A stretch of DNA of 64,000 nt, taken from assembly GCF_000368265.1 (NCBI RefSeq), contig NZ_KB851219.1, positions 1,433,870 to 1,497,869 of the forward strand, written 5' to 3'. The notes beneath the pieces were generated by a model that was not told where the DNA came from, did no database searches, and saw only the letters and a list, made by a program, of their open reading frames with translations. The position numbers and the translations under genes were made by a program. The DNA comes from Acinetobacter brisouisimilis (GTDB lineage: Bacteria > Pseudomonadota > Gammaproteobacteria > Pseudomonadales > Moraxellaceae). Positions 1 to 8,920 of the stretch are shown one piece after another. Numbering within the stretch: position 1 is the stretch's first letter; each line of letters opens with the position of its first letter.

Positions 1-234
1 AAGGGTATATAAATTGGGTTCTTGTTTTAAGGCAATCTGGTTGCGTAAATAGCCAATGACTGCCTGAGTAGTCGCAAGATTACCTGCTGTTTGGATTGCA
101 ATAAAACGCTCCTGATGCACGCCAAATGTATATAACTTACGGAACACCGAAATCTGATCAACACCAGCATTAGTACGAGTATCGCTAATAAATACCAACC
201 CATCCTTTAAACGTAAAGCACAACAATAGGTCAT
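1..234 (-). CDS. Anbu proteasome-type peptidase, N-terminal part (cut by window edge)
   Basis: The first 78 codons of a gene that runs out of the window on the minus strand. The protein opens MTYCCALRLKDGLVFISDTR and continues TNAGVDQISVFRK, which is the signature N-terminus of Anbu, the 'ancestral beta subunit' branch of proteasome/HslV-like peptidases. The SDTRTNAG segment matches the conserved SD-RTNAG of the family. Anbu is predicted to form a self-assembled cytoplasmic peptidase ring. It lies 22 bases after the transglutaminase stop and closes an operon with the ATP-grasp and alpha-E genes, the arrangement in which Anbu is usually found. The C-terminus, and so its total length, cannot be seen. 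Confidence 0.85.
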   Translation of the reverse strand, partial: MTYCCALRLKDGLVFISDTRTNAGVDQISVFRKLYTFGVHQERFIAIQTAGNLATTQAVIGYLRNQIALKQEPNLYTL

Positions 235-256
235 TAATACTTCCCTTCGTTTTAAA

Positions 257-1045
257 CTAGCATGGCAAAACCTGTACGATTGAACGCATCGTTTCTACGC
301 CGCCACGCTCACGCACCCCCCGTATGGGAGCAACATCATAATAATCTCGACCAATTGCAACATAAATATGCGAATGTGGGGTAAAGATTTGATTACTGAT
401 ATCAAAACAATACCATGTTTGATCTAAATAAACCTCAGCCCAAGCATGACTTGCCAAGTGCAGCATATCTGGCGCATATAAATAACCCGAAACATAACGT
501 GCAGGGATACCTAAAGCACGACACATGGCAATAAATACATGGCTATGATCCTGACAAACACCGCCTTGCTGATGCGCGTTAAAAACCTCTGTTGCAGGGG
601 TATGAACTTCTGTGGCCTGCGAGCAGTATGGAATGTGCTGCAAAATTGCAGCTGCCAGCAACTGCAACTGCTCGCGAGTTTTATATGTGACATATTCATG
701 AGCAAATGCCAGCATCTCGCGATTGCATTCGGTCATACTAGTTGACTGCAAAAAAATACTCGGATGAATGGCACAACTTTGTACTGCAACTTCACATTTT
801 TGATCAATTTCTACAATACCCTGCGCCATAATTGTTAGCTGCTGGTAATCGTAATGCTGAGAACTGGTCACCCACAGATTACTAAAAGCATCCTTTTGGG
901 TGCTATATTGTCCAGGAATGCTTAAATCCCATGAATGTACCTGTTGATGCCCTCCGCTTTGTGGCATCATTTTAATATATTGAATGCTATTACGTGCTGC
1001 CTCTGAATACTGATAATGCGTTTGATGATTCACCATTAATCTCAT
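257..1045 (-). CDS. Transglutaminase-like cysteine peptidase of the Anbu operon
   Basis: A 262-residue protein with an N-terminal beta-rich bacterial transglutaminase domain and a C-terminal transglutaminase-core fold. The catalytic triad is visible: Cys in GGVCQDHSH, His in ASHAWAEVYL and Asp in CFDISN. Proteins of this family act as thiol peptidases or amide-bond exchangers. In this operon type the partner is thought to process a peptide product made by the ATP-grasp enzyme, which is inference from context. The start overlaps the end of the alpha-E gene by four bases (ATGA), showing translational coupling. It is the usual length for the family and has no signal peptide, so it is probably cytoplasmic. 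Confidence 0.9.
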   Translation of the reverse strand: MRLMVNHQTHYQYSEAARNSIQYIKMMPQSGGHQQVHSWDLSIPGQYSTQKDAFSNLWVTSSQHYDYQQLTIMAQGIVEIDQKCEVAVQSCAIHPSIFLQSTSMTECNREMLAFAHEYVTYKTREQLQLLAAAILQHIPYCSQATEVHTPATEVFNAHQQGGVCQDHSHVFIAMCRALGIPARYVSGYLYAPDMLHLASHAWAEVYLDQTWYCFDISNQIFTPHSHIYVAIGRDYYDVAPIRGVRERGGVETMRSIVQVLPC

Positions 1046-1644
1046 GTGACAACTCCAAACATCTGCTGTAAGTGAGCATTTAATCGGTTAAATGTACTCA
1101 AATCAGGCTGAACTTTAAATTTCTGCCAAACTTGAACATAATCATCCCAACCATAATCACTCAAGGCATTTGCAAGAATATCCAGCTTTTCAAGGCTGTC
1201 ATGACACTCCTGTTGTGTCCGCAACGCCTGATCGAGCTTCTCAATATATTTGCCTAAACTAAAAAACAAGAAAATATCTTGAGACTCAGCTTCCAGAACT
1301 GCCTCAACATCAGTGATAATCTGACAAATCGCAACCGCATTACTCTTAGCAGATTTAAACATCGCATTGAGTTCAGCGTAGCTTTGCACTGATAAAATAC
1401 CTCTCAATGCCTGCACATTGTCATAGGCAACTTTAAACTGCTGGCTAAATGAATAAGTCTGTTCAGAATCAAATAATAACGCTGTTAGTGATGCAGCATC
1501 ATAGGCTGGTAAGTACAAAGCAGAAATCAACTGTTTGGCCTGTTCATCATCTTGCAAGGGCAAATGTTGACACAGAAACTGAATCCGCGCCAAATAACGA
1601 CCTAGCCAAAAGATATTGTATGCATTTGAAGTCAGCAATAACAT
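1042..1644 (-). CDS. Alpha-E (DUF403) domain protein, short form
   Basis: A 200-residue, mostly helical protein beginning MLLLTSNAYNIFWLGRYLAR, which matches the N-terminal helix of the alpha-E family (LxxxAxNLYWLGRYxER). Start 1644 is chosen because a strong AAGGAGA site lies seven bases upstream; a longer reading to 1701 would overlap the ATP-grasp gene. Family members are commonly about 300 residues, so this copy lacks roughly a third of the usual length. Its biochemical role is unknown. It sits between the ATP-grasp and transglutaminase genes, as is typical. The assignment rests on the N-terminal motif and on synteny. Confidence 0.8.
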   Translation of the reverse strand: MLLLTSNAYNIFWLGRYLARIQFLCQHLPLQDDEQAKQLISALYLPAYDAASLTALLFDSEQTYSFSQQFKVAYDNVQALRGILSVQSYAELNAMFKSAKSNAVAICQIITDVEAVLEAESQDIFLFFSLGKYIEKLDQALRTQQECHDSLEKLDILANALSDYGWDDYVQVWQKFKVQPDLSTFNRLNAHLQQMFGVVT

Positions 1645-1654
1645 ATGTCTCTCC

Positions 1655-3202
1655 TTATGCATGCAATGTTTCAATAACCCAAGTATCTTTAATACCACCA
1701 CCTTGCGAAGAATTTACCACCAGTGAACCCTCTTTCATGGCAACACGGGTTAAGCCCCCTGGCACAATTTCGGTGCGCTGCGGTGAACTCAAGATAAACG
1801 GACGCAAGTCTATATGACGCTCAGCAATACCACTGTCCGTTAATGTTGGCGCAACTGATAAATCTAGAGTCGGTTGCGCAATATACAAATGCGGATATGC
1901 AATAACTTTTTGTTTAAATTCAGCAATTTGCTTTTCTGTTGCCTGTGGACCAATCAACATGCCATAACCACCAGAGCCTTGAGCTTCTTTCACGACAAGG
2001 TCATGCATATTTTCAATCACATACTCCAAATCATGACGATCACGACACTGATAAGTTGGTACATTTTTTAAAATAGGTTGTTCATTGAGATAATATTCAA
2101 TCATTTTATCGACATACGGATAAATTGATTTGTCATCAGCAACGCCTGTGCCTGGCGCATTGGCAATAATCACATTCTGTTTCAAATACGCTGACATCAA
2201 TCCAGCAACACCTAAACAACTGTCTGGGCGGAAACTCAAAGGGTCTAAAAAGGCATCATCCAAACGGCGATAAATCACATCAACTCGTTGCTTCCCACGA
2301 ATGGTTTTGGCATAGACCATATCATTTTCAACAAACAAATCTTGCCCAGTAACCAAAGGCACATCCATTTCCCGAGCCAAAAATGCATGCTCATAATAAG
2401 CACTATTAAAACGCCCTGGCGTAAGAACCACGACTGTTGGTCGATCAACTAAAGCATTTTCTTCTAAAATAGCGCGCAAAAGTTGTGGGTATTGCTCAAT
2501 TTCATATAATTTACTTTTCTGGCACAAATCAGGCATCAGTTCTTTACTGATTTTGCGACTTTCCAGCATGTAAGATACGCCTGACGGTGTACGTAAATTA
2601 TCTTCTAGAACAAAAAATTCGCCCGAACGATCCCGAATAATATCGATCCCACTAATTTGTGAATAGATTTTTCCTTTGAGTTTAAAATTCATCATTTGTG
2701 GCTGAAATGCTTCATGACTCAAGATTTGAGTCTCAGGAATAATGCCATTTTTTAAAATTTCCTGACGGTTATAAATATCATCAAGAAAATGATTTAAAGC
2801 ATTCACACGCTGCAAACATCCTGTAGAAATTTTATCCCATTGTTTTTTTGCAATCACTCTTGGAATCAAATCGTAGGGAATTGTGCGCTCTGTTCCTTCT
2901 GCATCGCCATATACGGTAAATGTAATCCCATGATAAAGAAAAAATTCTTTCGCTTCCTGATTTAAAATTTTCAAATCTGCAAGGCTACGTTCAAATAACC
3001 ATTTTTCAATATTCTGACAAGCTTCTGCTGACATGTGACGATCATCAAGCATTTCATTAAAGAACTTCGAATGAAGCTGCTGAAACAAATTTTTATCTTG
3101 CTGGCTTCTCTGCTGAACATGCTGTGGTTCTACGTGACTATAGCCTACACCTGTAACAACATTTTCTATCATATTTAAAGGCTCTTTATTATCTTTTAGC
3201 AT
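1655..3202 (-). CDS. Circularly permuted ATP-grasp protein
   Basis: A 515-residue protein of the circularly permuted ATP-grasp type (former DUF404/DUF407). Recognisable segments are the domain-central DIIRDRSGEFFVLEDNLRTP with PSGVSYMLESR, then RPTVVVLTPGRFNSAYYEHA, then the nucleotide/metal-binding VVKEAQGSGGYGMLIGP, and the closing SLVVNSSQGGGIKDTWV. ATP-grasp ligases join a carboxylate to an amine through an acyl-phosphate, so a peptide or amide ligase is expected; the substrate is unknown. It is the first gene of the four-gene operon. The start is supported by GAGAGG five bases upstream. The divergent WYL regulator gene lies 225 bases away and is a plausible controller. Confidence 0.9.
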   Translation of the reverse strand: MLKDNKEPLNMIENVVTGVGYSHVEPQHVQQRSQQDKNLFQQLHSKFFNEMLDDRHMSAEACQNIEKWLFERSLADLKILNQEAKEFFLYHGITFTVYGDAEGTERTIPYDLIPRVIAKKQWDKISTGCLQRVNALNHFLDDIYNRQEILKNGIIPETQILSHEAFQPQMMNFKLKGKIYSQISGIDIIRDRSGEFFVLEDNLRTPSGVSYMLESRKISKELMPDLCQKSKLYEIEQYPQLLRAILEENALVDRPTVVVLTPGRFNSAYYEHAFLAREMDVPLVTGQDLFVENDMVYAKTIRGKQRVDVIYRRLDDAFLDPLSFRPDSCLGVAGLMSAYLKQNVIIANAPGTGVADDKSIYPYVDKMIEYYLNEQPILKNVPTYQCRDRHDLEYVIENMHDLVVKEAQGSGGYGMLIGPQATEKQIAEFKQKVIAYPHLYIAQPTLDLSVAPTLTDSGIAERHIDLRPFILSSPQRTEIVPGGLTRVAMKEGSLVVNSSQGGGIKDTWVIETLHA

Positions 3203-3427
3203 ATCAACCTCTCATCTTTATAAGACTTATATTTAAACTAGCAAAATTAATGCCATATCAACATAACAGCTTTTTAATTCAATTTTTTGTATCGTTTAAG
3301 ATTTATTATTGATATCTCACCGACAAAAAGCTAGTGTATAGTAAGTTTTCGTTTCGAGTTGTTTTTTAAATTATTTACAGCTCAAAGCAACCTCATTCAT
3401 TTAATCATTCAGTACCTTAACTCATCC

Positions 3428-4417
3428 ATGTCTGCACAAGAAAAAGAAACCTCAAATAGCCTGCATCGACAATGGCAAATTTTATCGTGTCTGACCACAG
3501 GAAAATGGACAGGTACACGTCAATTACAAGAAATTTTGCAGCGTGAAGGGATTGATATTAGCTTACGAACCATTCAACGTGACCTCAACCAGTTAGCACA
3601 ACGCTTTCCTATTGAAAGTAATAAAGAAGTGCCTCAAGGCTGGCGTTGGCGTTCAGATGCTCCTATTCAAAGTCTGCCACATATGACCAGTTCACAAGCT
3701 GTGACATTTATGATGGTTGAAGAGCACTTAAAGCACCTGCTTCCACCCAGTTTAATCAATGAAATGATGCCATGGTTCGATCTGGCACGGCGAAGCCTAT
3801 CAACTCAAAATAATGTCCGACAATGGATTAATCGGGTACGAATTGTGCCTGCAAGCCAGCCACTCATTCCACCTTTGATTGATCAACAAGCCCAACAGGT
3901 TATTTATGAAGGCTTATTGCAGGACAAACAAATTGAATGTGTGTATCAAGGGCGCGAACGTGAAGAAAAAACCTATTTGCTCAACCCATTAGGTCTGGTA
4001 CAAAAAGGTGCGATTATTTATCTGATTTGTACTCGACATGATCGGCAGGATATTCAGACTTTTGCTTTGCACCGTTTTAAGTCAGCCAGCTTATCGAATC
4101 ACCGTGCCATGCATCCTGTCGATTTCAATATTGATCAATATATTGAGTCTGGCGCTTTGGGATTCCGAATTGATCTGAACAAGCCCACCGAACTAGTACA
4201 ACTACAGCTCACCATGCATGAAACAGATGCAAAAACATTCTATGAATCACAACTCAGTAAAGATCAGAGCATTCAACATTTAGATCATCAACTGGTCTTG
4301 ATTCAAGCAACTGTTCCATTAACTTCACAGCTAATCTGGTGGTTACGCAGCTTTGGGAAAAAAATTCGGCATATTGAACCCGCTGAAGTTTCAGCTTATG
4401 TTAATGAGGTAATTTAG
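3428..4417 (+). CDS. HTH/WYL-domain transcriptional regulator
   Basis: A 329-residue regulator. Residues 1-75 form a winged helix-turn-helix of the DeoR/YafY kind (TRQLQEILQREG, then SLRTIQRDLNQL). The centre and C-terminus form a WYL domain (IECVYQGREREEKTYLLNPLG, then GAIIYLICTRHDRQDIQTFAL) followed by a WCX-like tail. WYL proteins sense ligands, often nucleotides or nucleic acid, and regulate DNA-linked or defence genes. ATG 3428 is preferred over an upstream TTG at 3359 because the family begins shortly before the HTH. It is divergent from the ATP-grasp/Anbu operon, and its 3' end overlaps the convergent hypothetical gene by 17 bases. Confidence 0.85.
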   Translation: MSAQEKETSNSLHRQWQILSCLTTGKWTGTRQLQEILQREGIDISLRTIQRDLNQLAQRFPIESNKEVPQGWRWRSDAPIQSLPHMTSSQAVTFMMVEEHLKHLLPPSLINEMMPWFDLARRSLSTQNNVRQWINRVRIVPASQPLIPPLIDQQAQQVIYEGLLQDKQIECVYQGREREEKTYLLNPLGLVQKGAIIYLICTRHDRQDIQTFALHRFKSASLSNHRAMHPVDFNIDQYIESGALGFRIDLNKPTELVQLQLTMHETDAKTFYESQLSKDQSIQHLDHQLVLIQATVPLTSQLIWWLRSFGKKIRHIEPAEVSAYVNEVI

Positions 4418-4922
4418 GGGTTGTATCCGTCTCATCATCCTCATCACCTTGTTCTATAAATGCGTAACGTTGCAGCTCTAATTGGTCTAACTGTTTAGCA
4501 ATTGGCTCTTCTAAAAAATCATCCAGTAGCTGTTTCACAATGGCTTCAACATCATCACCTTCTTGCAAGATGCCTGTACCTTCGTCCTCATGTACTTCGC
4601 CATTTACAGTCATATAACGGCGCTGTAATTTACCTTCATGATATTGCTCAAAAAAATAGCTATTCGCCAAAGAAAATAAAACAAACTGAATAATATCCTC
4701 TTTCACGTCTGACACATCATAAGACTGACCTGCATGATAAATAATCAGGCAACCCACAGCGTTACAATAGACATCTATCGTATTTTCATCACGTTCTAAA
4801 TCACAGGCTTCAGCAAAGCTAATATCCCCCTGAAACTCTAGCTCAGCTCCAAATAATTCTTCTAAATCATATTGAGAGGTAATGACTTTTTTGACAATGC
4901 ATCCCGCAATATTCATTCCCAT
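4401..4922 (-). CDS. Hypothetical acidic cytoplasmic protein
   Basis: A 173-residue protein I do not recognise. It has no signal peptide or membrane segment. It is strongly acidic, especially in the last 20 residues (EQGDEDDETDTTPK), and contains a central hydrophobic stretch around VDVYCNAVGCLIIYHAG-like residues 50-67. The composition and codon use match neighbouring genes, so it is likely real. It converges on the WYL regulator with a short overlap, so it is probably transcribed separately from the region to its right. No function can be proposed. Confidence 0.7.
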   Translation of the reverse strand: MGMNIAGCIVKKVITSQYDLEELFGAELEFQGDISFAEACDLERDENTIDVYCNAVGCLIIYHAGQSYDVSDVKEDIIQFVLFSLANSYFFEQYHEGKLQRRYMTVNGEVHEDEGTGILQEGDDVEAIVKQLLDDFLEEPIAKQLDQLELQRYAFIEQGDEDDETDTTPKLPH

Positions 4923-5586
4923 AAAATCACCTTAAAATTTTTATAAATTAATATCGTAAGCATACTTGATTTTTGAAAAGACCACTATTTTTTGTCCAAT
5001 GATAATAACTGAATTATCAATGAAATAGCCTCATTTCATCATCGTATACACCCTCTTTATTTTTCTCGCTGAGCAAAATTGAAATATATTTCAATGTAGC
5101 CTAAAGGAATAAAATGGGCTGATGACACAAGCCTAATATGCTACACAATATAAGGGGCAGATAACAATTGGAATCTTGCGACATCTAAAAATACCTGCTT
5201 GCTGACTCAAAATCAGCATCCAATATTGAGTCTGGCTTTTAAAAATACTCAATACCATAAAAAATAAATAGGTTATTTAAAATAAATCTCAAAAAATAAG
5301 CCTATTTCTCATTTCTAAGAATAGGCTCGTCTGATCTGGTATATCTTATTGTTATTTTTCTTTATTTTTATTTAGGAAGGACAATACTCACTCAGCACAT
5401 AAACTGAAGCACGCTAATTCACCACGGTTGTATCGGATATGTTTGAAGGTCATGGCTTTTTCTCATTGTTAACTCCATGTACTCACTATACGAAGATTTC
5501 TACAACATGAGAAATAAATAGATTGCATGAGCTTCTAAGAGAAAATGCTTAATTCTTTTTACGCTAAGCTTTTTATTGGACATAAA
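4923..5586. other. Gene-free AT-rich gap with palindromic repeat
   Basis: About 660 bases with no convincing open reading frame. It holds a perfect 18-base palindrome (ATTGAAATATATTTCAAT, 5078-5095) inside a ~115-base element related to copies near 8.2 and 14.7 kb. A second smaller inverted repeat is AGCCTATT / AATAGGCT around 5302-5328. Nothing else is recognised. Confidence 0.6.
5024..5138. repeat. MITE-like palindromic repeat, copy A
   Basis: The ends are imperfect inverted repeats (AATAGCCTCATTTCATC on the left, GATGACACAAGCCTAATAT on the right). The interior contains the palindrome ATTGAAATATATTTCAAT followed by GTAGCCTAAAGGAA. This right half aligns with copy B, which has CATTTCAATGTAACGTAAA and then AAGAAGCCTATTAT. 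No coding potential is seen. Confidence 0.5.
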
Positions 5587-5620
5587 AAAGCCCAATAGCT
5601 TTGGATAACTATTGGGCTTT
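5587..5620 (-). terminator. Rho-independent terminator of mnmG
   Basis: A perfect 12-base stem (AAAGCCCAATAG / CTATTGGGCTTT) with a 10-base loop. On the minus strand it is followed by a run of T. It starts about 15 bases after the mnmG stop codon. Confidence 0.85.
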
Positions 5621-5634
5621 AGATTTTTGTTCAA

Positions 5635-7515
5635 TTAAGCCGATTTACGCATCGCATTATTTTTACGGATGGTAATCATAATTAACTGAACAGCAGCAGG
5701 CGTAACACCTGGAATACGAGTCGCTTGCGCCAAAGTATCTGGGCGAACAGTTTTTAGCTTCTGGGTAATTTCACGCGACAAGCCAGACACCACATCATAG
5801 TCAAAATCGACTGGAATTTTGGTTTCTTCCAAACGTTTTAGCTGAGCGACATCTTCATGCTGACGGTTGATATAACCCTCATATTTCACTGCAATCTCGA
5901 TTTGCTCACCAACCTGTTGCGATACTTCAGAGCCAGTCAATTCCGCAATTTGCTCAAAGCTGATATTCGGGCGTTTTAATAGATCAATCGCACTACATTC
6001 TTTGCTTAAATCTGCACCTGTCATTTCAACGAACTTTTTACCCATCGGGTTATTTGGCGCAGCCCACAAATGTTGTAAGCGTGAGGTTTCTTGCTCAACT
6101 GCTTCCATTTTTTCACAGTAAGCAGCCCAACGTGTGTCATCCACCAAACCAAGCTCACGACCAATAGCAGTTAAACGCTGATCGGCATTGTCTTCACGTA
6201 ACATCAAGCGATATTCGGCACGAGAGGTAAACATACGGTAAGGCTCTTTAGTCCCCAACGTAATTAAATCGTCAACCAATACACCCATATACGCTTGATC
6301 ACGTTTTGGTGTCCACTCTTCTTGTTCCCATGCACGGCGAGCAGCATTTAAGCCTGCAAGTAAACCTTGAGCACCCGCTTCTTCATAACCTGTCGTACCA
6401 TTGATTTGACCTGCAAAATACAAACCATTAATCGCTTTGGTTTCAAGGGTAAATTTCAAGCCTTGTGGATTGAAGTAATCATATTCAATCGCATAGCCTG
6501 GACGCAAAATGTGCGCATTTTCCATACCACGAATAGAGCGCACCAAAGCAAACTGCACGTCAAATGGTAGAGAAGTCGAAATCCCGTTTGGATACAACTC
6601 ATGTGTATCTAAACCTTCAGGCTCTAAAAAGACCTGATGCGAATCTTTATCGGCAAAACGATGAATCTTGTCTTCAATCGATGGGCAATAACGTGGACCA
6701 ACACCTTCAATCACGCCTGTATACATTGGTGACCGGTCTAAACCGCCACGAATAATGTCATGGGTTTTTTCATTGGTATGCGTAATATAGCAATTGACTT
6801 GCTCTGGGTGCATGGCAGCATCACCCATAAATGACATCACTGGCGATGGAAAATCACCTGGTTGTGGCGTCATCACAGAAAAATCGACACTGCGTGCATC
6901 AATACGAGGCGGTGTACCTGTTTTTAAACGTCCAACGGGTAATTTTAATTCACGCAAGCGATGTGCAAGTGCAATAGATGGTGGATCACCTGCACGACCA
7001 CCACTCGATTTCTCTAATCCAACGTGGATCACACCACCCAAGAATGTACCTGTAGTTAATACAACGGTTTTTGCATCAAAACGAATGCCCATTTGGGTCA
7101 CAACGCCTTTAATGGTATCACCTTCTACAATCAGGTCGTCAGCAGCTTGTTGAAAAATATCTAAATTGGCTTGATTTTCCAGAGTTTCACGAATCGCAGC
7201 TTTATAGCGGACACGGTCAGCTTGCGCACGGGTAGCACGAACAGCAGCTCCTTTACGTGAATTCAGGATACGAAACTGAATACCGCCTTTATCGGCAGCC
7301 AGTGCCATTGCACCACCAAGTGCATCAATTTCGCGCACTAAATGCGACTTACCGATCCCACCAATTGCAGGATTACAGCTCATCTGCCCTAAAGTCTCAA
7401 TATTATGAGTTAATAGTAATGTCTGTCTCCCCATACGTGCAGCAGCAAGTGCTGCCTCTGTACCAGCATGACCACCACCAATAACGATGACATCGTAAAC
7501 TTTAGGATAATGCAT
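5635..7515 (-). CDS. mnmG: tRNA 5-carboxymethylaminomethyluridine synthase subunit MnmG (GidA)
   Basis: A 626-residue FAD enzyme. With MnmE it installs the 5-carboxymethylaminomethyl group on wobble U34 of several tRNAs in the cytoplasm. Seen here: the FAD Rossmann motif GGGHAG at residues 13-18, the family signatures [20 protein letters not shown] and [10 protein letters not shown], the second signature [18 protein letters not shown], and a C-terminal helical region ending in the conserved [12 protein letters not shown] segment. The length is normal. Start 7515 (MHYPKVYDV) is chosen because the longer reading adds twelve residues not found in the family. It is monocistronic with its own terminator. 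Confidence 0.97.
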   Translation of the reverse strand: MHYPKVYDVIVIGGGHAGTEAALAAARMGRQTLLLTHNIETLGQMSCNPAIGGIGKSHLVREIDALGGAMALAADKGGIQFRILNSRKGAAVRATRAQADRVRYKAAIRETLENQANLDIFQQAADDLIVEGDTIKGVVTQMGIRFDAKTVVLTTGTFLGGVIHVGLEKSSGGRAGDPPSIALAHRLRELKLPVGRLKTGTPPRIDARSVDFSVMTPQPGDFPSPVMSFMGDAAMHPEQVNCYITHTNEKTHDIIRGGLDRSPMYTGVIEGVGPRYCPSIEDKIHRFADKDSHQVFLEPEGLDTHELYPNGISTSLPFDVQFALVRSIRGMENAHILRPGYAIEYDYFNPQGLKFTLETKAINGLYFAGQINGTTGYEEAGAQGLLAGLNAARRAWEQEEWTPKRDQAYMGVLVDDLITLGTKEPYRMFTSRAEYRLMLREDNADQRLTAIGRELGLVDDTRWAAYCEKMEAVEQETSRLQHLWAAPNNPMGKKFVEMTGADLSKECSAIDLLKRPNISFEQIAELTGSEVSQQVGEQIEIAVKYEGYINRQHEDVAQLKRLEETKIPVDFDYDVVSGLSREITQKLKTVRPDTLAQATRIPGVTPAAVQLIMITIRKNNAMRKSA

Positions 7516-7771
7516 AATCTTTGTGTCAGAACTAAAAAAAAGACAGAACATTATAGCAAAAAACAGGAAAAAAATACCAAAAACTTATGCTTTCACCAGC
7601 GATCACAATGCTATATAGCAATAGGCATACACAAGGGTTGTAATGCTTGTACATTTATCATAAATGTTCACAAACTTATGCATCTTGTTACGAAATAAAC
7701 AAAGACAAAAATTGATTATTTTTTATACTAATAATCGGCTTTAAAACAATATCAATTAGGAAGGTCAACAT

Positions 7772-8125
7772 ATGAATAAAAACGTCTTCGCAACCGCAGT
7801 GTGTTTAGGCTTGTCACTTGGTTATATGTCTCTCGCTCAAGCCAATGACAAAGTTGAAAAAATCTATAACACACAAACCATACAACACGTCTGTAAAGGC
7901 AAACATGCAGGTGATGCTGTTTCATTTGCAGCAAGAGGAATTTTATGGAATGGGACTTGCGAGACCCAATTTATTCCAATGCACAGCAAGATGATTCAGG
8001 GCAATGAAAATGAGCTGTATGACGCTTGTCAAAGTGATCCTCATACCAAAATGGTGACAATCAATGGCCACGAAGTGAAAGGAAAATGTGCGCTGGCTTT
8101 TACCCCACCTCGACCAAAACAGTAA
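7772..8125 (+). CDS. Small secreted/periplasmic protein of unknown function
   Basis: A 117-residue protein with a clear Sec signal peptide (MNKNVFATAVCLGLSLGYMS, cleavage expected after LAQA). The mature part of about 93 residues has four cysteines that could form two disulfides (HVCKGK, NGTCET, DACQSD, GKCALA). The ribosome site AGGAAGG lies seven bases before the ATG. No domain is recognised. It stands alone between mnmG and the cyd region. The even cysteine number and export signal support a folded periplasmic protein. Confidence 0.8.
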   Translation: MNKNVFATAVCLGLSLGYMSLAQANDKVEKIYNTQTIQHVCKGKHAGDAVSFAARGILWNGTCETQFIPMHSKMIQGNENELYDACQSDPHTKMVTINGHEVKGKCALAFTPPRPKQ

Positions 8126-8617
8126 TTCAATTTTTTGAGGTTATCGATACCACATGGCCTAGAAAAATTTATCATGATTCAGATTAGGCTTCTTTTTATC
8201 ATTATTTATATCTTTGTTGAATTTCTCATATATACAGAGAAATTCAACATTGAAGTCATTTCAATGTAACGTAAAAGAAATACAATAAACTAATGAAAGA
8301 AGCCTATTATTTAAATAAAACTTTAAAATAGCCACTACAATGTAGTGTAGTAATTTTTTTATGCCAACAAATCATTAGAATATTATTAAGTTAGATTAAT
8401 ATCGAATTATCTTAAAATAAATAAATTTGGCAAGTTTTATGCATATAAAAATACGAAAATTAATTTTAAAAACTGCAATTCCTATTAAAACAATCAGATT
8501 CATTTCCTATTCCCGACTATTTCACTCACATTTTGATTGTAAAATTACGAGCAATTTAGTCAGATTTTATTAGTTTAATAAATAAACTAATTTATACCAA
8601 AACAACATTTTAAATTA
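8126..8617. other. Long AT-rich intergenic region upstream of the cyd operon
   Basis: Nearly 500 bases without a credible gene. It contains the palindromic repeat copy B (8183-8309), including a perfect 11-base inverted repeat TTGAATTTCTC / GAGAAATTCAA at 8217-8247. The remaining sequence is very AT-rich and leads into the cyd promoter. Confidence 0.6.
8183..8309. repeat. MITE-like palindromic repeat, copy B
   Basis: The terminal inverted repeats are ATTAGGCTTCTTTTTATCATT (left, 8183 onward) and TAATGAAAGAAGCCTATTAT (right, to about 8309). Internal hairpins are TTGAATTTCTC / GAGAAATTCAA and ACATTGAA / TTCAATGT. The right half is homologous to copy A; the outer ends resemble copy C. Confidence 0.5.
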
Positions 8618-8631
8618 TTGATTTTAATCAA
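8618..8631 (+). promoter_or_regulatory. FNR/ANR-type binding site upstream of cyd operon
   Basis: TTGATTTTAATCAA is an exact match to the FNR/ANR consensus TTGATnnnnATCAA. Its centre lies about 105 bases before the cydP start. Cytochrome bd genes are commonly induced at low oxygen by FNR/ANR proteins, so oxygen control of this operon is likely. The match is seen directly; the regulation is inferred. Confidence 0.7.
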
Positions 8632-8728
8632 TTAAATAAAAACAAATCAATATTTGTTTTTTATTGTTTATTTTTTATTTTTTTTATTCAATAATAATCA
8701 ATATAGAGATTTTAATAGGCTTATTAAC

Positions 8729-8920
8729 ATGAGCTTAGAAACGAATAAATTCGATAAACGGCTAGTAAAAGAAATCATCATTATTTTGGTGATTAAATTT
8801 GCTCTTCTAATGCTAATCAAAAATATTTGGTTTGATTCCCCGACTTTTCCCAAAAACTTTGACAATCAAGTTGCCGAGCGTATTGCTGGCAGTCCACCCC
8901 CAATTAAGGAGACACGTTGA
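8729..8920 (+). CDS. cydP: Cytochrome bd small subunit/partner CydP-like
   Basis: A 63-residue protein with one central membrane helix ([20 protein letters not shown]) and a short C-terminal tail ending PPPIKETR. It fits the small CydP family encoded just before cydA in Acinetobacter and relatives. Its stop overlaps the first base of the cydA start (TGATG), so the two are translationally coupled. ATG 8729 is preferred; an upstream reading from 8654 adds an unlikely Phe-rich leader. The exact role, assembly factor or structural subunit of the oxidase, is not shown by the sequence. Confidence 0.75.
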   Translation: MSLETNKFDKRLVKEIIIILVIKFALLMLIKNIWFDSPTFPKNFDNQVAERIAGSPPPIKETR

